NCBI GenBank assembly: GCA_019683695.1
Contig: JADGHX010000003.1
Coordinates: 1 to 64,000, forward strand
Source of the DNA: Steroidobacteraceae bacterium
GTDB taxonomy: Bacteria; Pseudomonadota; Gammaproteobacteria; Steroidobacterales; Steroidobacteraceae
Reading direction: 5' to 3'
DNA: 64,000 bases
Of the stretch, positions 28,764 through 36,844 are shown in pieces (position 1 is the stretch's first letter; every line of letters begins with the position of its first letter). The translations under genes were made by a program, and so were the position numbers. The notes beneath the pieces were generated by a model. It searched no databases. It saw only the letters and a program-made list of their open reading frames with translations, and was not told the DNA's origin.

Positions 28764-30122
28764 CTACGGCGTCTGCGCGCGGTTGAGCGCTTCGGTGGTG
28801 GCGAGGTTCTCGCGGATGGTGCGCGCGCCCCAGAAATAGTGCGCGGCGGCCCACAGGTTCACGAGGCCGACGATGGTGAGACCCCAGCGCATGGAATCAT
28901 CCAGCCCCATGCTGGGCCTCAGCAGATCGCTCAGCATGCCGGCGACGTAGGGCCCGAGCCCCAGCCCCACGAAGGTCTGCACGAACAGCAGGATGGAGGT
29001 CGCCACCGCACGCGTGCGCAGCGTGGCGAGTGACTGGGACACGGCGAAGGACGGCCCGAAGAACATCGAAGCCAGCACCACCATCACCACGAACGACGGC
29101 ACGACGACCCGCAGATCGTCCGCGAGATACGAGCCGAACTGGAACGGCACCATGAGAACTGTGGCGATGCCCGGCACCCACATGTACCAGCGCCGGTCAT
29201 TGAAGCGCGCGCTCATGCGGTCCGAGAGCAGCCCGCCGAGCAGCGTGCCGAGCGTGCCCACGCCGGCGAACAGGGCGAGCCAGCTTCCGGCCTCGGCGGA
29301 CGTCATGTCGTGGGAGCGCTGGAAGAACACCGCGTTGAGCTGGCTGCCCGCATACCACACCACTGAGTGCAGCCCAGCCGCGAGACACATGTGGCGGAAC
29401 GACGGGTACTTCCAGAGGAACGCCAGCACCTCGAAGAGCGGCGGCGCAGGCGGCGTGACCACCGCCTTGCGGGGCTCGAGGTCCGACATGCCCCGGGGCG
29501 GCTCGCGGACGGTGAACCAGACGAGGAGCGCCACGATGATGCCGGGCACGCCGATCAGCACGAACGTCATGCGCCAGCCGAAGAGCTCATTGCCCCAGCC
29601 ACCGAGAAGGCTGCCGAGCATCGTGCCGACGGGCACCCCGAGCGCGTAGATGGACAGCGCCGTGGCCCGCCGCGAGTCGGGAAAGTAGTCCGAGATGAGC
29701 GAGTGCGACGGGGGCGTGCCACCTGCCTCACCCACGGCCGTCATCACACGCGCCAGGAACAGCGTGCCGAAGTTGATGGCAAGGCCCGCCGCGGCAGTCG
29801 CCCCGCTCCAGAGCGCGCAGCAACCGGCCAGCACGTTCTTGCGAACCGAGCGGTCCGCCAACGCGGCAATCGGAATGCCGAGCGTGGAATAGAACAGCGC
29901 GAACGGCAGCCCGCTCAGCAAACCGAGCTGGGCGTCGGTCAGCGTGAACTCCTTGCGGATGCTCTCGAGGAGCAGCGCAAGCACGCCGCGGTCCATCACG
30001 TTCACGACATACGTGAGGAACAGCGTGGCGAGGACGTAATTCCGATACAGGGGGGAACAGGCGCCGCGGACGACCGTAGCCGGCGCCGCGATCGCCCCGG
30101 AGTCTGCCTGGATATCTGCCAT
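28764..30122 (-). CDS. MFS transporter (Spinster-like group)
   Basis: The start is the ATG at 30122 (MADIQADSG), giving 452 residues and about twelve hydrophobic segments. The MFS signature between helices 2 and 3 is ALADRSVRKNVLAGC, and GEAGGTPPSHSLISDYF near residue 125 is characteristic of the Spinster-like and related anion-symporter group. It is an inner-membrane transporter, probably of an organic acid. It lies between an AraC-controlled catabolic operon and the divergent LysR/aconitase X cluster, so it could serve either. Confidence 0.9.
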   Translation of the reverse strand: MADIQADSGAIAAPATVVRGACSPLYRNYVLATLFLTYVVNVMDRGVLALLLESIRKEFTLTDAQLGLLSGLPFALFYSTLGIPIAALADRSVRKNVLAGCCALWSGATAAAGLAINFGTLFLARVMTAVGEAGGTPPSHSLISDYFPDSRRATALSIYALGVPVGTMLGSLLGGWGNELFGWRMTFVLIGVPGIIVALLVWFTVREPPRGMSDLEPRKAVVTPPAPPLFEVLAFLWKYPSFRHMCLAAGLHSVVWYAGSQLNAVFFQRSHDMTSAEAGSWLALFAGVGTLGTLLGGLLSDRMSARFNDRRWYMWVPGIATVLMVPFQFGSYLADDLRVVVPSFVVMVVLASMFFGPSFAVSQSLATLRTRAVATSILLFVQTFVGLGLGPYVAGMLSDLLRPSMGLDDSMRWGLTIVGLVNLWAAAHYFWGARTIRENLATTEALNRAQTP

Positions 30123-30515
30123 GTGGCGCCGTGCGCACTCGTCACGTGACCGCAAGGGGTCGCATCCTAAACGAAACGAGCGGCGGACGGGGCGTCGTGA
30201 CGAGGTCGCTTGCGCGCGGCCGGCCGGGATCCGGTGCCGGAAAGCCCTTGTACAAGTGGAGTGCGCAGCGCTGGCCCGCGTGGGACCGCTCCCACAAGCC
30301 TCCGCGCCATCACCGCCTGTCGCTCAGATACCGAAGCGCGAACACGCCCGGGCCCGGGAGTGGATTCGCCCAAAGTGGAATGGCGTTCTCCGCACCCGCC
30401 TCCTGCCGGCGCAGAACGGACGAGAGGTTGCACGCGCGGCCAAAAGACGGTAGCACGGCGCTGGCCTTTGCGGGCCTCGAGCGGCACGCGCGTGCCGCAC
30501 CGTCACCGACAACAC
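30123..30515. promoter_or_regulatory. 393-bp divergent regulatory region between MFS and LysR genes, with several palindromes
   Basis: No gene is recognisable here. A perfect 10-bp palindrome GTCACGTGAC lies at 30141-30150, about 19 bp upstream of the MFS start. A second, CTTGTACAAG, is at 30247-30256, and GTGGGA-CCGC-TCCCAC at 30280-30295 can form a hairpin. These are plausible operators for the adjacent LysR regulator or another factor, but I cannot assign them. Confidence 0.45.
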
Positions 30516-31415
30516 ATGAACACACTCCTCAACATCAAGTCCTTTCTGCTCGTCGCCAGGACGGGCAGCTTCTCCGGCGCCGCGCGCGAGCTCGGCGTGG
30601 CGCCCTCCGTGATCACCAAGCGCATCACGCGGCTCGAGGAAGAGATGGGCGCGCAGCTCTTCGTGCGCTCCACGCGCGCGCTGTCGCTCACACCCGCCGG
30701 CGAGCGCCTGCTGCCGCAGTATCAGCGGCTCGTCGCCGAGCTCGACGAGATCATCGGCGCGGCCGCGGCCGCCGAGCGCGGGCTCGAAGGGCATCTGCGC
30801 GTGAAGGGGCCGACGACGCTCACCTCCATGTACCTCGGCGCCATCTTCGCGGACTTCCATGCCCAGAACCCCGGGCTCACCATGGACATCGTGCTGCTCG
30901 ACCGGTCCGTGAATCCGCTGGAGGAGAACTTCGATCTGGTCGTGGGCGCATTGCCGGGAACGTATCCGGGCGTCGTGGACGTGCCGCTCTGCCCGCTCAC
31001 CATCGTGCTCTGCGCGTCACCGGCGTACCTCGATGCGAAGGGCGCACCCGAGCACCCCACGGAGCTGATCGAGCACGACTGCCTGACGTCCGTGCTGATG
31101 GGGAACACCTGGACGTTCGAGCAGCCGCCGAGCACCGTGAGCGTGGAGGTGCGCTCGAGGTTTCACGCGAACGACACGCGGGTGCTGCGGGAGGCCGCCC
31201 TGCGCGGCACGGGCATCGCCGTGCTGCCGAGCTTCCTCGTCTCGGAGGATCTGAAAAAGGGCACGCTCGTCGCGCTGCTGCCCTCGACGCCGATTCCCAC
31301 GTTCTGGCTCAAGGCGGTCGTGCCGCGAATCAAGCTCAACAAGCCCGGCGTGCAGGAGCTCGTGGACTTTCTGAAGTCCCGCATGCATCCCACGCCGCCG
31401 TGGCCGCTTTCGTGA
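30516..31415 (+). CDS. LysR family transcriptional regulator
   Basis: The real start is the ATG at 30516 (MNTLLNIKSFLLVARTGSFS), giving 299 residues. The N-terminal winged helix contains FSGAARELGVAPSVITKRITRLEEEMGAQLF, quoted in part, followed by a linker helix and a periplasmic-binding-like effector domain. It lies 95 bp upstream of the FAD oxidoreductase/aconitase X genes on the same strand and divergent from the MFS transporter, so it likely controls one or both. The effector is presumably the pathway's hydroxy acid. Confidence 0.92.
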   Translation: MNTLLNIKSFLLVARTGSFSGAARELGVAPSVITKRITRLEEEMGAQLFVRSTRALSLTPAGERLLPQYQRLVAELDEIIGAAAAAERGLEGHLRVKGPTTLTSMYLGAIFADFHAQNPGLTMDIVLLDRSVNPLEENFDLVVGALPGTYPGVVDVPLCPLTIVLCASPAYLDAKGAPEHPTELIEHDCLTSVLMGNTWTFEQPPSTVSVEVRSRFHANDTRVLREAALRGTGIAVLPSFLVSEDLKKGTLVALLPSTPIPTFWLKAVVPRIKLNKPGVQELVDFLKSRMHPTPPWPLS

Positions 31416-31510
31416 AATGAGAAGACTGCTTACACCCTGCGTGGCGTTCTGCATCGGGCAGCGAACCGCTACGCTAACGATGCGTCCACAACCCAGAAGC
31501 GCTCCTGATC

Positions 31511-32806
31511 ATGTCGAGTGAAGTGATTCCGACCCGAACCGTGCGGCGCCCGCCGGCCCGCGCGACGCGTGTGGTGCAGGCGGATGTTTGCGTGCTCGGC
31601 GCCGGCATTTCCGGCGTGACCGCGGCGCTCGAGGCGGCAAAGCTCGGACGCAAGGTCGTGATCGTGGACGGCGCCCCTGCGCTCGGCGGCCAGGCGATCG
31701 GGTCGATCATCGGCACGCTCATCGGCCTGTACACGCACGGCCCGAATCCCTACCAGCTCACGCATGGCATCGCGGATGACCTGCTGCGCGACCTCGCCGC
31801 CGAAGGCTCGCTCCGGCGACTGCACCGCTCGACCGTCACGTTCCAGTACGACGAGGTTCGCCTGGCGCGCTGGATGGAGCGCAAGGTGGAGGAAGCCGGC
31901 GTGCAGACCCTGCTCGGCGCCGTGCTGACCGACGTCTCCTTCGCGAACCGCCGCGTGCAGTACCTGGACTTCGCCACGCGTTTCGGCGCGGTGCGCGTTC
32001 AGGCCACGGGCTACGTGGATGCCTCCGGCGACGCCACGCTCTGCTACGAAGCGGGACTCGAGGTGCGCGAGCCCGATGCGCCCATCTACGGGTCCATGAA
32101 CTTCCTGATCGAAGGCTACGATACCGAGACCGTCGCGCAGATGGATATCGTCGAGGTGCGCGAGCGCCTCGCACGCAAAGGTGCGGAGTACGGACTCGTG
32201 CGGCATGACGGCTGGCTGATGCACTTTCCCGGCCGCAATTTCATGCTCGCGAACATCACGCATTTCGAGACGCCGATCGATCCGCTCGCCACGGCACGAA
32301 TGGTGTTCGAGGGACGGCGGCAGGCCGATCGCACGCTGCGCTTCCTGCAGACGGAATATCCCCACATCTTCGCCAACGCGCGTGTGCGCGCGTACGGCAA
32401 CCCCGGGTTGCGGCAGACGAGATGGATCCAGAGCCGCCGGCCGCTCACGCTGGAGGACATCCGCGCCGGCACGCGCTTCGAAGACGCCGTCGCCCGCTGC
32501 GCCTGGTGGGTTGAGCTGCACAACACGGCGGAGCTCGTGCATTGGGAGCAGTTCAAGGACGGCCATGTGTACTACATCCCCCTGAGCTGCATGCTGCCCG
32601 CCGAAGCCGACAACATCGTTGCCGCCGGCCGGTGTGTGGATGCGGATTCGCACGCGCTCTCCGCCATCCGCGTCATGGGGCCATGTATCGCAATGGGAAC
32701 GGCGGCGGCCCACGCGCTGGACCTCGCCGGCGCCGGGTCACTGCACGCGGTGGATCTTGCGAGCCTGCAGAAGCGCTTGCGGGACAACCTGGACCGCACC
32801 GATTGA
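31511..32806 (+). CDS. FAD-dependent oxidoreductase (FAD_oxidored family)
   Basis: A 431-residue flavoprotein. The FAD-binding motif is DVCVLGAGISGVTAALEAAKLG, followed by a VIVDGAPALGGQAIGSIIG segment, and the C-terminus has IVAAGRCVDADSHALSAIRVMGPCIAMG, which closes the flavin site in this family. The exact reaction is not known for most members. It is 15 bp upstream of the aconitase X large subunit and under the same LysR gene. An inference is that it oxidises or reduces the substrate or product of the aconitase X dehydratase. Confidence 0.85.
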   Translation: MSSEVIPTRTVRRPPARATRVVQADVCVLGAGISGVTAALEAAKLGRKVVIVDGAPALGGQAIGSIIGTLIGLYTHGPNPYQLTHGIADDLLRDLAAEGSLRRLHRSTVTFQYDEVRLARWMERKVEEAGVQTLLGAVLTDVSFANRRVQYLDFATRFGAVRVQATGYVDASGDATLCYEAGLEVREPDAPIYGSMNFLIEGYDTETVAQMDIVEVRERLARKGAEYGLVRHDGWLMHFPGRNFMLANITHFETPIDPLATARMVFEGRRQADRTLRFLQTEYPHIFANARVRAYGNPGLRQTRWIQSRRPLTLEDIRAGTRFEDAVARCAWWVELHNTAELVHWEQFKDGHVYYIPLSCMLPAEADNIVAAGRCVDADSHALSAIRVMGPCIAMGTAAAHALDLAGAGSLHAVDLASLQKRLRDNLDRTD

Positions 32807-32821
32807 CGCCCGGAGCACCCC

Positions 32822-34108
32822 GTGAAGCTCGCTGACGACGAACTCGCCATGCTCGACGGTGCACGCGGGAAAGCGCACCAGAAGGCGATGGAGCTGCTCG
32901 TGAGGTATGCGGAAGCGCTCGGTGCCGAGCGCTTCGTGAACACGACGAATGTGGCCGGCGTGCCGGGCACGTCCAACCCCTTCCTGGAGCGCTACTTCAC
33001 GCAACCGGGAGACCGCTACAACGTCATCTACTCGCTGTTCGACCTGGACAGCGACGAAGTGGTGGAGATTCCGCGCATGACGGTGCACGCCTGTCACCTG
33101 CAGGGCGGCACCGATCCGGAGAACTGGCAGACGCTCGGCATGAAGCCCGAGCAGCTGCAGATCAGCCTCGCCGGCGAACGTGGCGCGGCGGAGCGCGACA
33201 TCCGCATCCTGAAAACCTGCACGCCTTACCTCGCAGGCAACGTGCCGAAGCGCGGCGAGCACTGTGCCTGGATGGAATCCTCCGCTGTGGTCTACTGCAA
33301 CTCGGTGCTCGGCGCGCGCACTAACACGGAAGGCCGCGAGAGCACGAGCGCCGCCATGATCACCGGCAAGATCCCGGACTTCGGCTTCCACCGGGACGAA
33401 TATCGATACGGCAGCCATCGCATCGAGGTGGAGGTGCCCGTCGAGAGTCTCATGGACTGGGGCATGCTCGGGTACTTCGTCGGCGAGGTCGTGGGCGAGC
33501 GCATTCCCGTGCTGACCGGCCGCTTCGCCCCGCCGGACCTCATCCACCACAAGCACTTCGGGGCCGCGGCGGCCTCCTCCGGCGGCGTGGAGATGTATCA
33601 CATGGTGGGCGTGACGCCTGAGGCGCCGACGCTCGAAGCGGCATTCGGGCCGAACCGCCCCGTCGAAACCTTCCGCTACGGCCCGGCCGAGCGGCGGCGC
33701 ACGTACGAAAACCTGAACGCGCGCGCGAGCGACCCGAACGTGGACTTCGTGATGCTCGGCTGCCCGCACGCGGCGCTCGAGCAGATCCGCGAGATCTGCC
33801 GTCTGCTCGACGGACGCAAAATCAGCCCGAGCGTGCGGCTCTGGGTGTTCACCTCGCGTGCCGTGCGTGCAGTGGCCGATCGCGAGGGTTACACGAAGAT
33901 CATTCGCGATGCCGGCGGCGTGCTGCTCACGGACACGTGTTCCGCCATCGGGCAGGCGCTTCCGCCGGGCACGAAGGTGGCCGCGCTCGATTCGGCGAAA
34001 CAGGTGCACTATCTGCCGGCGATCATGGGCATCGAAGCGTGGTTCGGCTCGACCGCGGATTGCATCAACGCCGCGCTCACCGGACGCTGGAACGGAGCAC
34101 TCTCATGA
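32822..34108 (+). CDS. aconitase X catalytic (large) subunit, DUF521
   Basis: A 428-residue protein with a GTG start at 32822 and GGAG upstream. It matches the aconitase X large domain: MKLADDELAMLDGARGKA at the N-terminus, NTTNVAGVPG, and cysteine-containing loops VMLGCPHAALEQI and LLTDTCSAIGQ that fit iron-sulfur ligation. Characterised members dehydrate cis-3-hydroxy-L-proline in bacteria or 5-phosphomevalonate in archaea. The usual hydroxyproline partner genes are not here, so the substrate is open. The small subunit follows with a four-base overlap. Confidence 0.92.
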   Translation: MKLADDELAMLDGARGKAHQKAMELLVRYAEALGAERFVNTTNVAGVPGTSNPFLERYFTQPGDRYNVIYSLFDLDSDEVVEIPRMTVHACHLQGGTDPENWQTLGMKPEQLQISLAGERGAAERDIRILKTCTPYLAGNVPKRGEHCAWMESSAVVYCNSVLGARTNTEGRESTSAAMITGKIPDFGFHRDEYRYGSHRIEVEVPVESLMDWGMLGYFVGEVVGERIPVLTGRFAPPDLIHHKHFGAAAASSGGVEMYHMVGVTPEAPTLEAAFGPNRPVETFRYGPAERRRTYENLNARASDPNVDFVMLGCPHAALEQIREICRLLDGRKISPSVRLWVFTSRAVRAVADREGYTKIIRDAGGVLLTDTCSAIGQALPPGTKVAALDSAKQVHYLPAIMGIEAWFGSTADCINAALTGRWNGALS

Positions 34109-34596
34109 GCGCTGCGCCCGATCGGAGCGACAGTCCGGTGATCGTTCTGCGCGGCCGGAAGGTCGTCGGCGGCGTGGCGGAAGGTGAAGCGCTCGTCACG
34201 CGCCAGACGATCTCGGGCTGGGGTGGCGTGAATGCGCTTCAGGGCACCATCATCGAAGCGCGCCACGAGCTGCGTGGCGTGAGCTTCAAGGGCAAGGTGC
34301 TCGTGTGCCCCGGCGCGAAAGGCTCATCCGGATGGTCCGTCGCCTTCCATACGGCGCGCCTGGCCGGCACGGCGCCCATCGCGATGATCTTCAATGAGAT
34401 GACCACGAAGATCGCGCTGGGCTGCGTCGTGATGCGTGTGCCCTCCATCACGCAGCTCGATCGCAATCCGCTGGACGTGATCGAAACCGGTGACTGGGTG
34501 AAGGTCGATGCGGACCGCGGCATCGTCGAGGTGCGCAAGAAGGTGCGCGCGGCCGCCAGCGCTTCGGATTCCGGGGTTACCGCGCCTCGCGCGTGA
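34105..34596 (+). CDS. aconitase X swivel (small) subunit, DUF126
   Basis: From the ATG at 34105, overlapping the large-subunit stop as ATGA, the product has 163 residues. The swivel domain is evident from VVGGVAEGEALVTRQTISGWGGVN and VLVCPGAKGSSGWSVAF, the serine-rich loop that in this family closes over the active site. It works only with the large subunit. The last 15 residues are Ala/Ser-rich and probably disordered. The paaZ gene converges on it across 76 bp, in which I see no clear terminator. Confidence 0.92.
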   Translation: MSAAPDRSDSPVIVLRGRKVVGGVAEGEALVTRQTISGWGGVNALQGTIIEARHELRGVSFKGKVLVCPGAKGSSGWSVAFHTARLAGTAPIAMIFNEMTTKIALGCVVMRVPSITQLDRNPLDVIETGDWVKVDADRGIVEVRKKVRAAASASDSGVTAPRA

Positions 34597-34672
34597 GCGC
34601 CTGCGCCACGCATCGTGTTGATACGAGCCCTGCATGGGCGTTCCAGCGCCTTCTCGCGTCCGACCGTAGCCG

Positions 34673-36709
34673 TCAGGGTATCGCGCGCTCGCTCACCATC
34701 GTGAGAACATCGTACTGCGCGACGGGCTCCGCATTCTGATTGGTGATCTCCGTGTCCCAGCGCACTTCGCCGTAGCCCTGCGTTGGGCGCAGCGACTTCT
34801 CCTTTACCGTCAGGCGCACCTTGATGCGGTCCCCCGGCTTCACCGGCTTGAGGAATCGCAGGCCATCGATGCCGTAGTTCGCGAGCACCGGCCCGTACGC
34901 CGGATCCACGAACAGTCCTGCGGCGGCAGAGACCAGGAAATAGCCGTGAGCGACGCGGCCGCCGAAGAGCGGGTTGCGTGCGGCGTCCGCTTCGCTCATG
35001 TGCGCGTAGAACCGATCTCCCGAGAGCTCGGCGAAGCGCTCGATGTCCTCGAGCGTGACTTCGCGCTCCGCGGAGAAGAACGTGTCCCCGATCGCGAGAT
35101 CGTGGAAGGGCTTGCGGAACGGATGCACACCAGGGTCCCGCGGCTTTGCGCCCCGCATCCAGCGGCCCGTGACCGCGACGATGGTGTCCGGTGTTCCCTG
35201 AACCGCGGTTCGCTGCATGTAGTGCAGCACGCCCCGGATGCCGCCCATCTCTTCCCCGCCGCCTGCACGGCCCGGACCTCCATGCACCAGGTGCGGCAAC
35301 GGAGAGCCGTGGCCCGTCGATTCCTTCGCGCACGAGCGGTTCACGACGAGAATGCGCCCGTGGAAGGGCGCAAGCCCCAGCACCAGGTGCGCCGCTGCCG
35401 CATCGTCCGCCGTGAACACGGAGCTGACGAGACTGCCGCCACCTCGGCGCGCGAGCGCAATGGCCTCATCCATGTCCCTGTACGGAATCACTGTGGACAC
35501 GGGGCCGAATGCCTCCACCTCGTGCACCGCCGTCGCCGATGCCGTGTCTCGACAAAGAAGCAGCGTCGGAGGGATGAAAGCGCCCTTGTCGCTATCGGCG
35601 CCCGCGATTTCGAAAGCCCCATCGCCACCGTGCACGAGCTGTGCTTCGCGCTGGAGCCGCGCCACCTGCTCGCGCACCTCGCGACGCTGAGCCAGCGACA
35701 CCACCGGGCCCATGCGAACCTGTTCGAGGCGCGGGTCGCCTACCACGATCTTCCCCAGTGATGCGCGCAACGCCTCCACGACAGCCTCGCAGGCGGCAGC
35801 GGGCACGAGCGCTTTGCGGATGGCCGTGCACTTCTGCCCGGCCTTCACGGTCATCTCACGCACGACTTCACGGACGAACAGATCGAACTCCGGCGTGCCG
35901 GGCGCCGCGTCTGGCCCGAGGATCGAGGAATTCAGCGAGTCCGTCTCCGCAGTGAATCGCACGGACTTCGCGACAATGCTCGGATGCGTGCGAAGCGCGT
36001 TCGCCGTGCTGGCCGAGCCGGTGAAGGCCACCACGTCCTGGCAGCTGAGGTGATCGAACAGGTCCCCCGCGCTTCCACACACGAGCTGAAGCGCTCCTTC
36101 CGGCAGAAGGCCGGACTCGACGATGCGCCGGACCACGCATTCGGTGAGAAACGATGTCGCCGTGGCCGGCTTCACGATCGCCGGGACGCCGGCGAGCAGC
36201 GTCGGCGCGAGCTTCTCCAGCATCCCCCAGACGGGGAAGTTGAACGCATTGATGTGCACGGCCGCGCCTTCGAGCGGTGTGCAGATGTGCTGACCGACGA
36301 ACGTTCCGCTCTTCGACAGCATTTCCGGCGCGCCATCCACATACACGCGGCTGTCGGGCAGCTCGCGCATGCCCTTGCTGGCATAGACGAACAGCGTGCC
36401 GATGCCGCCATCAATGTCGATCCAGGAATCGGATTTCGTTGCGCCGGTAGCGTAGGAGAGCGTGTAGAACTCGTCCTTCCGCTCCGTGAGGAACCTGGCG
36501 AGGCTTTTGATGATGGCCGCGCGTTGATGGAATGTGAGCGCCCGCAGCGCCGGGCCGCCCACTTCCCGCGCATGAGCGAGCACGCGCTGAAAATCGATGC
36601 CCTCGGTAGAGGCTTCCGCAATGACCGCGCCGGTGGTGGCATCCCTCAGCAGCGTTGCTTCTCGCCCGCCCTCGTGCCACTGGCCGCAAACGTAGCTTTT
36701 CAGTCGCAT
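34673..36709 (-). CDS. paaZ: bifunctional oxepin-CoA hydrolase / 3-oxo-5,6-dehydrosuberyl-CoA semialdehyde dehydrogenase
   Basis: The 678-residue protein starts at the ATG at 36709 (MRLKSYVCGQWHEGG), close to the 681 residues of E. coli PaaZ. The aldehyde dehydrogenase part has TAETDSLNSSIL (catalytic Glu) and KAGQKCTAIRKA (catalytic Cys). The C-terminal MaoC-type hydratase has AELSGDRFYAHMSEADA with the catalytic Asp/His and GGRVAHGYFLVSAAAGLF. It opens the oxepin-CoA ring and oxidises the aldehyde in phenylacetate degradation. It is the last paa gene of this strand, 135 bp after the FadB-like fusion. Confidence 0.96.
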   Translation of the reverse strand: MRLKSYVCGQWHEGGREATLLRDATTGAVIAEASTEGIDFQRVLAHAREVGGPALRALTFHQRAAIIKSLARFLTERKDEFYTLSYATGATKSDSWIDIDGGIGTLFVYASKGMRELPDSRVYVDGAPEMLSKSGTFVGQHICTPLEGAAVHINAFNFPVWGMLEKLAPTLLAGVPAIVKPATATSFLTECVVRRIVESGLLPEGALQLVCGSAGDLFDHLSCQDVVAFTGSASTANALRTHPSIVAKSVRFTAETDSLNSSILGPDAAPGTPEFDLFVREVVREMTVKAGQKCTAIRKALVPAAACEAVVEALRASLGKIVVGDPRLEQVRMGPVVSLAQRREVREQVARLQREAQLVHGGDGAFEIAGADSDKGAFIPPTLLLCRDTASATAVHEVEAFGPVSTVIPYRDMDEAIALARRGGGSLVSSVFTADDAAAAHLVLGLAPFHGRILVVNRSCAKESTGHGSPLPHLVHGGPGRAGGGEEMGGIRGVLHYMQRTAVQGTPDTIVAVTGRWMRGAKPRDPGVHPFRKPFHDLAIGDTFFSAEREVTLEDIERFAELSGDRFYAHMSEADAARNPLFGGRVAHGYFLVSAAAGLFVDPAYGPVLANYGIDGLRFLKPVKPGDRIKVRLTVKEKSLRPTQGYGEVRWDTEITNQNAEPVAQYDVLTMVSERAIP

Positions 36710-36844
36710 GTGTGTTCCGCCCTTGCAGAAAGTTGACGCTCGCCCCTGTGCGCTGGTCTGACGACGGCGCGTCACGACCCTCTGGCCGACGCTCGACACC
36801 CGGCCAAACGGTGCTTCCCTGCTCCCTGACCCTGCCCGGCTCTC

